Below are positions 1-8,488 of a DNA stretch of 64,000 nt, piece by piece; position 1 is the first letter of the stretch, and each line of letters opens with the position of its first letter. The position numbers were made by a program, and so were the translations under genes. This DNA comes from Desulfobulbus propionicus (GTDB lineage: Bacteria > Desulfobacterota > Desulfobulbia > Desulfobulbales > Desulfobulbaceae): positions 1 through 64,000 of the forward strand of contig PDTD01000012.1 of NCBI GenBank assembly GCA_002748755.1. Reading direction: 5' to 3'. The notes beneath the pieces were generated by a model, which saw only the letters and a list, made by a program, of their open reading frames with translations, did not search any database and had not been told where the DNA came from.

Positions 1-2
1 AT

Positions 3-653
3 GCGGATGATGCACTCTATTACACAGCCCCCCGGTTTGTGCATCATCTAGACGCTGTGGCTCGCCGTGAAGTGACAGAAATATATGCGGCTCACCTGCG
101 AAACGGCACTGCTATCCTGGACCTGATGAGCAGCTGGAACTCACATCTTCCCGACTCTCTGGAAGGTTGTACTGTCGTTGGTCTTGGCCTGAACCGTGAA
201 GAAATGGAACACAATTCCCGTCTTTCAGAGATTGTTATCCACGATTTAAATAGAAACAAACGGCTGCCTTTTAAAGAGAATACATTTGATACCGTGATAT
301 GCACAGCCTCCATTGAGTATCTGACCCATCCCCTTGAAGTAATTAATGAGGTTGCCAGGGTGCTCAGACCACAAGGAAAATTTATCACCACTTTTTCTGA
401 CCGGTGGTTTCCTGGAAAAGAAATATCGCTCTGGTCAGAGCTGCACGAGTTTGAAAGGCTCGGTCTTGTTCTTGATATGTATAGACAAACTGGTTGTTTC
501 AGCCAACTTGAGACGAAGTCAGTCCGCGGACTGCCAAGACCGGCAAATGACCCGCATATTTCCACTAGGTTACTGTCAGATCCTGTTTTCAGTATCTGCG
601 GTGTAAGGGCTCCCAGCTCACCCGTCTCCGGACGGTCACGATTGACCGTATAG
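3..653 (+). CDS. SAM-dependent methyltransferase, 5' end outside window
   Basis: The frame is already open at base 3 and continues to the stop at 651-653, so the true start lies before the window. The GTG at 39 is only an internal start-like codon; the residues before it (DDALYYTAPRFVHHLD) read as protein. About 216 residues are visible. It resembles small class I methyltransferases of the Methyltransf_11 type: a motif I strand AILDLMSSW, an acidic turn HDLN, the strand TFDTVICTASIEYL, and then EVARVLRPQGKF. The motif I loop lacks the usual GxGxG glycines, as in some divergent cytosolic members. The substrate cannot be told. No neighbour on this side gives context; the next gene is over 500 bases away. 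Confidence 0.75.
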   Translation, partial: ADDALYYTAPRFVHHLDAVARREVTEIYAAHLRNGTAILDLMSSWNSHLPDSLEGCTVVGLGLNREEMEHNSRLSEIVIHDLNRNKRLPFKENTFDTVICTASIEYLTHPLEVINEVARVLRPQGKFITTFSDRWFPGKEISLWSELHEFERLGLVLDMYRQTGCFSQLETKSVRGLPRPANDPHISTRLLSDPVFSICGVRAPSSPVSGRSRLTV

Positions 654-659
654 AGGGAC

Positions 660-690
660 TATCCTGCATTTCTCATGAGAAACTTTTGTG
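660..690 (+). repeat. Possible remnant of dispersed-repeat terminus
   Basis: The bases TATCCTGCATTTCTCATGAG, starting 7 bases after the methyltransferase stop, resemble the forward left end of the dispersed family (TAGCCCGGATTTCTCATG). The bases after it keep a weak match (ACTTTTGTG). The rest of a copy is not recognisable. Part of the match is itself a short palindrome (TTTCTCATGAGAAA), so chance similarity is possible. Confidence 0.3.
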
Positions 691-1175
691 AACGAATTTG
701 AGTAGACATTAACCCTATAATTCTTTTTATACGGTGAATATGACAATACTGGAGTTTAATATTGACACCTCTTTTTCCTAATGATGGACACCGCTCTGCC
801 AATTGGTTGCAAAGTCCAGGTTGTCTTGAGAGATTTGCTCAAGATAAATGCGTTGCTGAAGGTGAAAATGGGGTTTGCGGGACCTATTTTTACCGCTTAT
901 TCAGCTCTTCGAGCATGTCGCGGAAAGCGATGTCTTATCACTATCACTGATAGTGAGAGCAAAACACAACCGGCTGCTGGAGATCAAGGCCGAACTGGGT
1001 AAAGAGGCTAGCTACCATTGGAACCGTTAACAGCAGTGGTAAAGGATCAGTAGGATCAGATGGTTATCGACGATCATGGTGCGAGCGTCTGGGTAAAATA
1101 CAGATGTAACAAAAACTGCTGCTATGGTATGATCGGTTACGATCACAAGATGAAAACCAAAGATGAGGAAATTTC
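691..1175. other. Non-coding stretch upstream of lemA
   Basis: About 480 bases hold no gene I can support. Two short overlapping plus-strand frames (762-950 and 781-1002) have no recognisable motif, no ribosome site and no family resemblance. The only structured signal is the perfect 9-base inverted repeat at 938-956. The ribosome site for the next gene (GAGGAAATTTC) lies at its right end. Confidence 0.5.
938..956. promoter_or_regulatory. tet-operator-like palindrome
   Basis: The 19 bases TCACTATCACTGATAGTGA form two perfect 9-base arms around one central base. The 13-base core CTATCACTGATAG is the same as that of the classical tetO2 operator (written TCTCTATCACTGATAGGGA on this strand), giving 17 of 19 identical positions. 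TetR-class repressors bind this architecture. No tetR or tet efflux gene is in the window, and the nearest downstream start is lemA, about 220 bases away, so a regulatory role is inference. Confidence 0.4.
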
Positions 1176-1763
1176 ATGAAAAGTCTATTTAAAACGTTTA
1201 TCCTGCTGTTTGCTTCCTTTTTACTCACCAGCTGCGGTTACAATTCTCTTCAGATGAAGGAGGAAAATGTCTTTAAGGCATGGGCGGATGTCGAAGCAAC
1301 CCTGCAGAGAAGGGCCGATCTGATACCAAATCTGGTTTCAACTGTCAAAGGGTATGCTGCCCACGAGAAGGAAACCCTGCAAGCGGTTATCGATGCACGG
1401 GCCAAGGCTACCTCCATTCAGGTTTCACCATCTGATCTGTCTGACTCGACGATGATGCAGCAACTTTCAGCCGCTCAAGGAGGGTTGAGCACGGCACTTG
1501 GCAAGCTGATGTTGATTGTCGAGCGATATCCTGACCTGAAGGCAAATCAGAACTTTCTTGACCTTCAGAACCAGCTGGAAGGAACAGAAAACAGAATCAA
1601 TGTTGCCAGACAACGCTATAACGGCGCCGTTCAAATATTCAACGGATCCATTCGTAAATTTCCACAAAACCTGACCAACAACTTTTTGCTGCATCTGGAA
1701 AGGAAGGAGTATTTTAAGGCCGAAAAGGGCGCGCAAGGAGTTCCAACGGTCAATTTTCAATAG
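1176..1763 (+). CDS. lemA: LemA family lipoprotein
   Basis: 195 residues. The N-terminus is a lipoprotein signal peptide: a basic start (MKSLFK), a hydrophobic stretch, then LLTSC with the lipidated cysteine at residue 20. The mature part has the LemA signature [23 protein letters not shown] near residues 30-50, followed by long amphipathic helices ([17 protein letters not shown]). LemA proteins form helical bundles anchored at the envelope; their biochemical role is poorly known. A good ribosome site (GAGGAA) lies 5-10 bases before the ATG. It is followed 10 bases later by a TPM-domain gene and then a second one, a pairing seen in many bacteria, so the three are probably one operon. Confidence 0.92.
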   Translation: MKSLFKTFILLFASFLLTSCGYNSLQMKEENVFKAWADVEATLQRRADLIPNLVSTVKGYAAHEKETLQAVIDARAKATSIQVSPSDLSDSTMMQQLSAAQGGLSTALGKLMLIVERYPDLKANQNFLDLQNQLEGTENRINVARQRYNGAVQIFNGSIRKFPQNLTNNFLLHLERKEYFKAEKGAQGVPTVNFQ

Positions 1764-1773
1764 AGATAGGCTT

Positions 1774-2649
1774 ATGAAAACAGTATATCGTTCATCATAC
1801 CATCTGGTGATTATTTTTCTGCTCTTTCTGTTACTGCCTTCGTCAGTGTTGGGGCTCGAGGTTCCCCCGCTGAGGGCACGGGTGAATGATTATGCGGGCA
1901 TTCTGTCGAAATTAACCGTCAGCCAGCTTGAGACTATGCTTGCCACATTGGAACAGACTGACTCCACCCAGATCGCGGTATTGACCATACCGTCCCTGAA
2001 AGGAGACAATCTTGAGCAGTTTTCGTTGCGGGTTGTTGAAACATGGAAACTGGGTCAAAAAAATGTTGATAACGGTGCGCTGCTCCTGATCTCCCGCGAT
2101 GATAGAAAAATCCGTATTGAAGTTGGATATGGTCTTGAAGGGACGCTGACCGATATGATTTCTGGGCAGATTATCCGAAACATCATTGTTCCCGAGTTTA
2201 AAAAATCAAATTTTGATCAAGGGGTCGCCAATGGTGTTACTGCGATGATCCAGGTAACAAGGGGTGAATTTACCGCACCGGCCTCAACCGGCAGTGATGA
2301 TAAACCCGAACTTGGTGGTTTATTTCTTATTGCTGGGAGTCTGTTCACCTATCTAGGAATCATGTTCAAAAAAAGGAAAGTGGCAAGTGTGATTATTGGC
2401 GCTCTGGGTCTGCCGCTGATCGGTCTGCTCTTTTTTGATTTTAATATTTTTCTGTTGGGCGGTTTCATGCTCCTGGGCATGATCTTTCCCATTTTTTTCA
2501 GCCTGTTCTTCTCCCGTTCTGCTATCGGTACTTCTTCAAGCAGCGGCTTTCATTCAAGCGGCGGGTTTGGTGGTTCCTCCAGTGGTTTTGGCGGGTTCAG
2601 TGGCGGCGGTGGCAGTTTTGGTGGAGGCGGTGCCTCGGGGGGATGGTAA
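1774..2649 (+). CDS. TPM-domain (YgcG-like) membrane protein
   Basis: 291 residues. A signal peptide spans residues 1 to about 28, followed by a TPM domain (about 30-150) with the typical openings VNDYAGILS, TQIAVLTIPSL, and the segment DRKIRIEVGYGLEGTLTD. Two or three membrane segments follow (about 183-250), then a low-complexity Gly/Ser tail ending GGGGASGGW, which is characteristic of the YgcG group. TPM domains have been linked to photosystem repair in plants and to phosphatase-like activity; the bacterial role is unclear. It sits 10 bases after lemA and 4 bases before the next TPM gene. The Gly/Ser tail is simple-sequence DNA and opens a false upstream extension of the next gene in another frame. 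Confidence 0.88.
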   Translation: MKTVYRSSYHLVIIFLLFLLLPSSVLGLEVPPLRARVNDYAGILSKLTVSQLETMLATLEQTDSTQIAVLTIPSLKGDNLEQFSLRVVETWKLGQKNVDNGALLLISRDDRKIRIEVGYGLEGTLTDMISGQIIRNIIVPEFKKSNFDQGVANGVTAMIQVTRGEFTAPASTGSDDKPELGGLFLIAGSLFTYLGIMFKKRKVASVIIGALGLPLIGLLFFDFNIFLLGGFMLLGMIFPIFFSLFFSRSAIGTSSSSGFHSSGGFGGSSSGFGGFSGGGGSFGGGGASGGW

Positions 2650-2653
2650 CAAT

Positions 2654-3304
2654 ATGAAAACATTGGCAGAATCATTTTTGACAAAAGAAGAGCAGGAGCA
2701 AATCAATGCCTGCGTACAGGAACAGGAAAAAATAACCTCTGGAGAGATCGTGCCGATGATTGTTTCGGCCAGTCACAGCTATCCGCTGGCACCGATAGTC
2801 GGCGGCACCCTGTTCGCGTTGCCGTTTAGCCTGGTGCTTACCCGACGGCTGGGTGATGCCTTCTGGATAGGGCCTGATAATATGTGGCTGTTTCTCAGCC
2901 TTTTTGTTGTTTTTTTTACCGCAGCCTATCAAGTTATCAAACGATCCCGGACTCTGAAGCGTTACTTTCTGTTGCCAGACCGCGCGGTAAGCGAGGTTAG
3001 GGAGGCAGCGGTCTCCGCCTTCTTTACCGAGAAGCTGTACCAGACCAAGGCTGCAAACGGTATCCTTCTCTATATTTCCGTGCTTGAACGTAGGGTCTGG
3101 ATACTTGCAGATTCAGGTATTAACGAAAAGATTGATACCGATAGATGGCAAGGAATCGTTGATCAGGTTACGACTGGCATCAGAAAAAACCGTTCTTGTG
3201 AATCAATATGCGAGGCCATTACTGATATTGGTACGATCTTAAAAGAACATTTCCCCATCGAGGCGGACGATAAGGATGAACTGCATAACCTGATTATCCG
3301 CTGA
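2654..3304 (+). CDS. TPM-domain protein with two membrane helices
   Basis: 216 residues, with the ATG at 2654 chosen because it sits 4 bases after the previous stop. The frame is open further upstream, but that part overlaps the Gly/Ser tail of the preceding gene. No signal peptide is present. The N-terminus (LTKEEQEQINACVQEQEKIT then SGEIVPMIVS) is a TPM domain, interrupted by two hydrophobic helices near residues 45-65 and 75-95, and resumed by ILLYISVLERRVWILADSGI. This is the soluble-facing partner that commonly accompanies LemA and a YgcG-like protein. Function unknown beyond that association. Confidence 0.85.
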   Translation: MKTLAESFLTKEEQEQINACVQEQEKITSGEIVPMIVSASHSYPLAPIVGGTLFALPFSLVLTRRLGDAFWIGPDNMWLFLSLFVVFFTAAYQVIKRSRTLKRYFLLPDRAVSEVREAAVSAFFTEKLYQTKAANGILLYISVLERRVWILADSGINEKIDTDRWQGIVDQVTTGIRKNRSCESICEAITDIGTILKEHFPIEADDKDELHNLIIR

Positions 3305-3425
3305 AACCAGGATGGCTGGTGATCTGGTTGAAACAGAAAGACCGGTATAGCCCCCAATCAGCTCTACTGTATCCGTTTCCTCCAGAAACCGTGTGGCCTC
3401 ATCACCGGTACAATGCCCCTGATCA
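3302..3425 (-). pseudogene. Possible C-terminal remnant of an MBL-fold hydrolase
   Basis: On the minus strand, one frame reads QGHCTGDEATRFLEE and then a hydrophobic stretch ending GLSVSTR. The GHCTG.EA pattern followed by a helix and a final strand is what closes metallo-beta-lactamase proteins of the dihydropterin-synthase-like group. There is no start codon or upstream domain: the transposase remnant joins it at the 5' side, and the 3' side runs into the antisense of the TPM gene. It could be chance, since the piece is only about 40 codons. Confidence 0.25.
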
Positions 3426-3939
3426 GAGTTTTTGCTGCATCAAGTTTACTCGTCTCGCCATCCGCCCTCATAAGTCTGGACAAGAGAGGAACTGCAGAAT
3501 GTTTCTTATCGGTCGTGATGGCTAGAGCCATGCTGGGCCAACACTAGCCTCGTGCATAAACAGGCCGGTTGATTTTATTGCCCTGCTGGTGAAAGATCTC
3601 GCTAACCGGAGTCTTTTTCGAGTTTCGGTAAATAAATGAGTCGTCAAAGATCAAAAACCAATGTGGTTGCGGGTAAACCCGTACAACCATCTTGGCAGGT
3701 TGCACATCAAGTGCAACCCACGAGCACTTGCCACCTTGTAGCCACTTAAAAAAACGGGTCCAGGGGCGTAAGGGGTGTCTTGCGAGCCAGGCTTGGGTAA
3801 GGAATCCTGACGGCGTGATCATGGCTCCTATCAGCACCTCAATACATGTTGGCACGGAACGAAGTGATAGTGCCCTGGTGAGATATGTGATACTATGAAA
3901 TGGGATTCTGGGGATGGTAGCGCATCCTTTGTTTTCCAT
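3418..3939 (-). pseudogene. Decayed DDE transposase, N-terminal part
   Basis: The first 131 codons (3939 down to 3544) read like the N-terminus of a DDE transposase: ARHPLRPWTRFFKWLQGGK, then WFLIFDDSFIYRNSKK, EIFHQQGNK and RPVYARG. The DD pair in LIFDD fits the first catalytic aspartate. The frame then meets TAG where a CAG (Gln) is expected. Translation beyond it continues sensibly as CWPSMALAITTDKKHSAVPL and on to SKLDAAKTLIR before similarity ends near 3418. So the copy has an in-frame nonsense change and has lost its 3' half. No terminal inverted repeats are seen. It is a fossil insertion sequence, family uncertain (IS4/IS701-like DDE). Confidence 0.7.
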
Positions 3940-4465
3940 TGTGGCCTCTAAAAAAAGGTTAAGGCTTTCCTTTCTGAAGGCCGTGCTTTCTCTAGAGAAA
4001 AGAGACTACAGCTTGTTTATATTTTTTTCTTCTGAGAAAACATGGCTGCCACCGTTTATGTATTATGCCAACAATGTAATTGCATTTTAAAACTTTTTTT
4101 ACGCCCAGTCCCTACTGACAAGCAATGGGCAAAGGAATAGGAAACTCTAAACTCCAGTCAATATGAGAAGGGTGGGCAAGAAAGAAGGTCCTCACGAGAG
4201 AAGAGGATTCGCCGGGTGAAATGATTCCATAAACGTCGGATGTACCCGGCTGTCTCTGCTTGATTGGCGTCCAAGCCGGGCAGCACCTTGTTTCTATAAA
4301 AGGAAAAAAGCACCTGCTTACAGTCTGCCTGGTCAAAGCGGGCACCTTGTAGCCAGATATTCTGGGAATGCACAACAAGCTGTATGCCCCCCTTGGTAAA
4401 ACGGACAGGAAAGGAAGCGTTGCAAAAATGATTTGTTTGCCAGTATAATGACCCAAAGAAAAAGC
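3940..4465. other. Non-coding stretch before the FmdB-like gene
   Basis: About 525 bases. The left part probably holds the upstream flank of the dead transposase: A/T-rich, with a short inverted motif around TTTCTCTAGAGAAA near 3998-4011. On the minus strand a 71-codon frame (4158-4373, GTG start), open further upstream, reads plausibly (LQGARFDQADCKQV, later RRLWNHFTRRILF) but matches nothing I recognise, has no clear ribosome site and overlaps the antisense of the next gene when extended. I do not call it a gene. Confidence 0.4.
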
Positions 4466-4960
4466 ATGCCCATATACGAATTTTATTGCGCTGACTGTAA
4501 CACCCTGTTCAACTTTTTTTCCCGGCGCATCAATACCGAAAAGCGACCGAATTGCCCGCAATGTGGCAAAAGACAGCTGGAAAAGATGCTGTCGACCTTT
4601 GCAACCCCAGGCAAGGCAAAGGAAGATGAAAAAAAGGATCCCTTTGCCGGAATGGATGCAGCCCAAATGGAACAGGCCTTTGCTGGTCTTATGCATGAAG
4701 CTGAGCAGGTGCATGAGGAGGATCCCAGACAGATGGCAGGCCTGATGCGGAGATTTACCGAGAAAACCGGACTGCACTTGGGGGAACGACTGGAGGAAGC
4801 TCTTTCGCGGATGGAGGCGGGTGAGGATCCAGATCAGGTCGAATCTGAAATGGGTGATCTGTTGGACGATGATGACGCCTTGCACCTCAAGGCAATGAAA
4901 AAGAAAATGAAAACCGGTCTCAGACAGCCTGTTTATGATGATAAACTATATGAACTGTAA
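4466..4960 (+). CDS. FmdB-family zinc ribbon protein
   Basis: 164 residues, starting at the ATG of MPIYEFYCADC, the invariant opening of the FmdB putative regulatory family; an upstream in-frame ATG adds residues that do not fit the family. The zinc ribbon uses CADC (residues 8-11) and CPQCG about 20 residues later. After residue 55 the protein is a long acidic helical tail with DPFAGMD and several EE/DD clusters, longer than the 70-110 residues usual for the family. FmdB proteins are small nucleic-acid or protein-binding factors of uncertain role. It stands alone, with no gene within 400 bases downstream. Confidence 0.85.
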   Translation: MPIYEFYCADCNTLFNFFSRRINTEKRPNCPQCGKRQLEKMLSTFATPGKAKEDEKKDPFAGMDAAQMEQAFAGLMHEAEQVHEEDPRQMAGLMRRFTEKTGLHLGERLEEALSRMEAGEDPDQVESEMGDLLDDDDALHLKAMKKKMKTGLRQPVYDDKLYEL

Positions 4961-5373
4961 GCAGTTTTTATTGTTTTTTCTTCTTTGAAGAGGTGCAGCT
5001 GTCACAAATGCATCGGCAATGCAATCGTCTGTTTGTGGTTGGGGACTTGTTTGTCAATCTTCTTATAATAATCTTAAGATGTTCTTGTTGTGTTCTTCAG
5101 ATTACCGGAGTTGCAATTCTTCTGAACAGATTGACGCCATCAGGTCCCCAACCGCAGGCAGACGGTTGCGGGTAGCTCTCAAGCCCCCATGCCTCTGTAC
5201 CTTCCCCCATCACTGCTCTGAGTTTGCCTATCCACGGCAGTGTATTGACCTTACTGAGAGGGTGCTGTCGCTGGCTTAGCTTACCTGTTTACGACCAAGA
5301 ATAATTGCATTTGGCATCTCCGATGGGGCACCCAATCAGGCATATTGCTGGATAGTTGAAATACACATGGTTC
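4961..5373. other. Non-coding stretch upstream of repeat copy A
   Basis: About 410 bases with no supported gene. Two short plus-strand frames (4993-5175 and 5019-5279) are rich in Cys and Ser and lack any family resemblance. No strong promoter or terminator is visible. Confidence 0.4.
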
Positions 5374-5581
5374 AGCCCGGATTTTTACCAGCTCAGGCGG
5401 TACAAGGTTCGGGAGTTTTTTCATAATACTTGGGTCTAAATGTTGCCAAAATACTGCCGAAGATGGCACCGCCTGAGCTGAGACAGTTTGTCGAAATTTG
5501 TGACCGCTCACGGACATCACAGACAGCTGGTTTTATCCCTTTTTGTAAATGCAACAAAATGGGCATGAGAAATCCGGGTTA
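5374..5581 (-). repeat. Dispersed 225-bp repeat, copy A
   Basis: A reverse-orientation copy. The ends AGCCCGGATTTTTACC and ATGAGAAATCCGGGTTA are inverted repeats of each other. Inside, CAGCTCAGGCGGT near the left end pairs perfectly with ACCGCCTGAGCTG about 90 bases on. The other half carries the small-hairpin region common to the family. The copy ends 31 bases before the start of the PFK-2-like gene, so it forms that gene's upstream region. A minus-strand frame reading AVPSSAVFWQHLDPS here is repeat sequence, not a gene. Confidence 0.88.
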
Positions 5582-5612
5582 GGTGGCTTTTCGTATCAGC
5601 ATTGGGGAACAG

Positions 5613-6842
5613 ATGAAAAAACAACTGGTCATAGCCATGGTCGGCCTTCCCGCCCGAGGCAAGTCAACCATGGCCAAAAAATTGAGCCGTACTTTGGAAC
5701 TGGACGGCGTTACGAGCCGTATTTTCAATAATGGTGAGTTGAGACGGCGGATGAACACCGTCCCAGGTAGCACCTCCCACCCGGATTTTTTTTCTCCTAC
5801 AAACCCGGAGGGTGTCTCTGTTCGGGAGAAAATTGCAGCCGTTAACCTGCAAAATGCACAACAGTTTCTTGCAGATACTGGGGATGTGGCCATCCTGGAC
5901 GCCAGCAATGTCACCCGGGATCGACGTGAGATCATTCAAAAGAGCTTTCCTGCCATCCCTGTGCTGTTTATTGAGTGCGTGAACGCGGATGATGAGGCCC
6001 TGGTAGCCAATTTGGAGAGAAAAACAGGGCTAAAGGAGTTGAGCCATTACACCAAAGAAGAGGCCTTGGCCAGCTTTGTTCAGCGTATCCAGTACTACGA
6101 ATCCATTTATGAACCACTCTCATTGGAACCTAACAGAATTCTGGTGGACAGCTTTGAAAGCTGTATCCTTCAGGAGCAGATTACCTGCCAGATGCCATAT
6201 TATGATCGGATTCGTGACATTCTGACCACCAGAATCGTACGCAACCTGTTTCTGGCGCGTCATGGTGAGACCTATTTCAATCTTGAAGATCGTATTGGGG
6301 GCAACAGTGAACTCACCGACAGAGGCCGGGAGCAGGCCGGAACATTGGCGGAACATTTTGCAACCCTGCGTATTCCGATTATCTTCACCTCCAATCACAG
6401 ACGGACAATGCAGACGGCCAGGGAAGTAGCCCAACGGCAGGATCACTGTTCCATCATTGCCTTGCCAGAGTTCAATGAGATTCATGGCGGTATTTGCGAA
6501 GGCATGACCTACACCGAGATACGGGATAAGATGCCTGATATCGCCCGTTTAAGGTCCCTGAATAAATATCGCTATGTCTATCCAGAAGGTGAAGGCTATG
6601 CAACCATGGAGGAGCGAGTCCACCGTGGTCTGAAAAAAGTGTTTTACCTGAACAATTATGGCGAAAATATTATGATTGTTGGGCATCGCGCGGTCAATCG
6701 TATGATATTATCCACCTTTCTTTCCCGCCAGGAAGAAGAAATACCCTACATTTACATGCCCCAGGATAGGTACTATCACATTCAGGTGGATCCCCACAAA
6801 CGAATGTTTGAGCTGATTAACTATACCAGTACCCTGGCATAG
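5613..6842 (+). CDS. Bifunctional PFK-2/FBPase-2-like protein
   Basis: 409 residues from the ATG at 5613, which has a GGGGA ribosome site; a GTG 30 bases earlier overlaps the repeat and is less likely. The N-terminal half is a 6-phosphofructo-2-kinase-type P-loop kinase: MVGLPARGKST Walker A, later DASNVTRDRRE, and FIECVNADDE. The C-terminal half is a histidine phosphatase: LARHGETYFN with the catalytic histidine, SELTDRGREQA, EFNEIHGGICEGM, and VGHRAVNRM with the second histidine. In animals and fungi the pair makes and breaks fructose 2,6-bisphosphate; bacterial fusions exist, but their substrate is mostly untested. It is monocistronic, convergent with the next small gene 5 bases away. Confidence 0.85.
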   Translation: MKKQLVIAMVGLPARGKSTMAKKLSRTLELDGVTSRIFNNGELRRRMNTVPGSTSHPDFFSPTNPEGVSVREKIAAVNLQNAQQFLADTGDVAILDASNVTRDRREIIQKSFPAIPVLFIECVNADDEALVANLERKTGLKELSHYTKEEALASFVQRIQYYESIYEPLSLEPNRILVDSFESCILQEQITCQMPYYDRIRDILTTRIVRNLFLARHGETYFNLEDRIGGNSELTDRGREQAGTLAEHFATLRIPIIFTSNHRRTMQTAREVAQRQDHCSIIALPEFNEIHGGICEGMTYTEIRDKMPDIARLRSLNKYRYVYPEGEGYATMEERVHRGLKKVFYLNNYGENIMIVGHRAVNRMILSTFLSRQEEEIPYIYMPQDRYYHIQVDPHKRMFELINYTSTLA

Positions 6843-6847
6843 TCTGC

Positions 6848-7198
6848 TCACTGTAAGGGTGTGGTTTCTCCCGAACCTCTTCGGTGCGATACCCCATGCC
6901 TTTCCTCTTTCTCGGCGATTATCTTTTCTGCTTCTTCCTCGGTAATGCCTAAGGCCTGGGCCAGTTCGGAAATGGTGTAGCAAGGTGACCCTTCGGTGTC
7001 GTATCCCCCTGGCTTGAGTTCAGGAAAGCTTTCTCGGGTTGCATACTCGGAGGCGGACATCAGCAGCTCCTTGACCGTAGGCGGCCCATGAACCAGCAAC
7101 CACTCAACGGCCTCTGACCAGGTTGTACTATCCACGGTGGGGTGTTTGAGTATTTCCATGGCTGTTTCAAGGTTCCAGTGATGTTGAAAGTCCGTCAT
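6848..7198 (-). CDS. Conserved hypothetical protein, 116 residues
   Basis: The start at 7198 (MTDFQHHWNLETAMEIL) follows AGGAAAAGGACG, a good ribosome site; the frame is open upstream, but that part lacks one. I do not recognise a family. The first half is helical with several Trp and His residues (STTWSEAVEWLLVHGPP). The second half holds YTISELAQALGITEEEAEKII, which looks like a short helix-turn-helix-type segment, and the tail is basic. It converges on the PFK-2-like gene with only 5 bases between stops and diverges from the SPFH gene. A small DNA-binding or adaptor protein is possible, but this is only inference. Confidence 0.7.
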   Translation of the reverse strand: MTDFQHHWNLETAMEILKHPTVDSTTWSEAVEWLLVHGPPTVKELLMSASEYATRESFPELKPGGYDTEGSPCYTISELAQALGITEEEAEKIIAEKEERHGVSHRRGSGETTPLQ

Positions 7199-7296
7199 AC
7201 GTCCTTTTCCTGTAAATTGTTTTGTGTGTGCCTGTACTGTATCGTATAATAAGCAGGGAATAGCATCTGTCATGTCTTTTTTAAGGATTATACATT

Positions 7297-8430
7297 ATGG
7301 GAGTGGATAACATTATCCTGCTTGAATCCCTTGAATGGTTTGATGAAAGCGGAGAAGAATTACTGCACAGACTACCGGAGCATGGTTCTGGAGAGATCAA
7401 GTTCGGTGCGCAGTTGACCGTACGTGAGAGTCAGGCTGCGGTCCTGTTTTACAAAGGCAAGGCCTGCGATGGTTTTGGGCCGGGGCGGCATACCCTGCGA
7501 ACCGGCAACATTCCCATTCTGACAAAGATCCTCTCCGCGCCTTGGGGTCTAGTCAGCCCCCTGCGGGCTGAGGTGTATTTTGTCAACCTGAAGGTTTTCA
7601 CCAACCTGAAATGGGGCACTGTCGACCCTGTGGCCTTTCGGGATAAGGAACTTGGCCTGGTGCGTCTTCGGGCCCACGGTGTGTTCAACATTCGTGTGGT
7701 GCAACCGGTCTTGTTTATCAATACCCTGGCCGGGACCATGGGGAAATATACCACTGAGCAAATTGAGGAATACCTGCGGCTGGTTATTGTCTCCAGGTTA
7801 AATGACTATCTGGGGGAGACCCTGGATTCCCTGCTGGATCTGCCGGGAAGTTTTGACAGGATTGCCGATGGACTCCAAAAACGGCTGACCCAGGACTTCA
7901 GACGCTTTGGTCTTGCTCTGGACAGCGTGTATATTACCTCCATAACCCCGCCGCCCGAAGTACAGAGCGCCATAGACGACCGTGCACGTCTAAGTGTAAT
8001 TACGGATATGGATAGATTTGTTCGCATGAAGGCTGCCATGGCCATGGAAAAAGCTGCAATGGACGGCGGAGAGGCCGGGGCTGGTATGGGGCTTGGACTC
8101 GGCATGATGATGCCGGCTCTGTTCGGAAATCTGCAGTCCTCCTCGCCACAAGCAGGGGCTGCGGTGGTTGGGGGAAAAACAGCCCAATGCGAAGAATGTC
8201 AGAATCATATTCAGCGGGATGCACGATTTTGTCCCTACTGCGGACATCAGCAGGTGATTTTGCAGCAGTGTGGTTCCTGTGGTAAAAATTTGACTCCTGG
8301 AGCCAAATTCTGTTCACGATGCGGACAGTCAACCCAGAAGAAACCCGGGGCTATGCACTGCCCCAAATGCCGTGCAGAAAATCTGACAGGTGCTGTTTTC
8401 TGTAATCAGTGCGGGGAGCAAATGGCGTGA
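7297..8430 (+). CDS. SPFH-domain protein with three zinc ribbons
   Basis: 377 residues. The N-terminal two thirds fit the SPFH/'virion core protein-like' group: ESQAAVLFYKGKACDGFGPGRHTLRTGNIPIL, VYFVNLKVFTNLKWGT, and the helix-rich section ending YITSITPPPEVQSAIDDR. After a Met/Gly-rich linker come three zinc ribbons, each a pair of CxxC knuckles: CEEC/CPYCG, CGSCG/CSRCG and CPKC/CNQCG. SPFH proteins of this type form membrane-associated scaffolds; the ribbons suggest binding to a partner or nucleic acid. There is no signal peptide. It is the first of five same-strand genes and lies 58 bases before the next, another zinc-ribbon protein. Confidence 0.85.
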   Translation: MGVDNIILLESLEWFDESGEELLHRLPEHGSGEIKFGAQLTVRESQAAVLFYKGKACDGFGPGRHTLRTGNIPILTKILSAPWGLVSPLRAEVYFVNLKVFTNLKWGTVDPVAFRDKELGLVRLRAHGVFNIRVVQPVLFINTLAGTMGKYTTEQIEEYLRLVIVSRLNDYLGETLDSLLDLPGSFDRIADGLQKRLTQDFRRFGLALDSVYITSITPPPEVQSAIDDRARLSVITDMDRFVRMKAAMAMEKAAMDGGEAGAGMGLGLGMMMPALFGNLQSSSPQAGAAVVGGKTAQCEECQNHIQRDARFCPYCGHQQVILQQCGSCGKNLTPGAKFCSRCGQSTQKKPGAMHCPKCRAENLTGAVFCNQCGEQMA

Positions 8431-8488
8431 GAAATTTCTACTGGCCGTTGATTGACAGCGGCAGCAGGTAGAGATCTTTGCCAATGCC

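Noticed and set aside
2567-2653. Upstream extension of the second TPM gene
   Set aside because: It is read from the Gly/Ser tail of the preceding gene in another frame; the ATG at 2654 fits the 4-base gap.
4112-4885. 257-codon minus-strand open frame antisense to the FmdB-like gene
   Set aside because: It lies over a gene with clear family motifs, shows no motif of its own and is a shadow frame.
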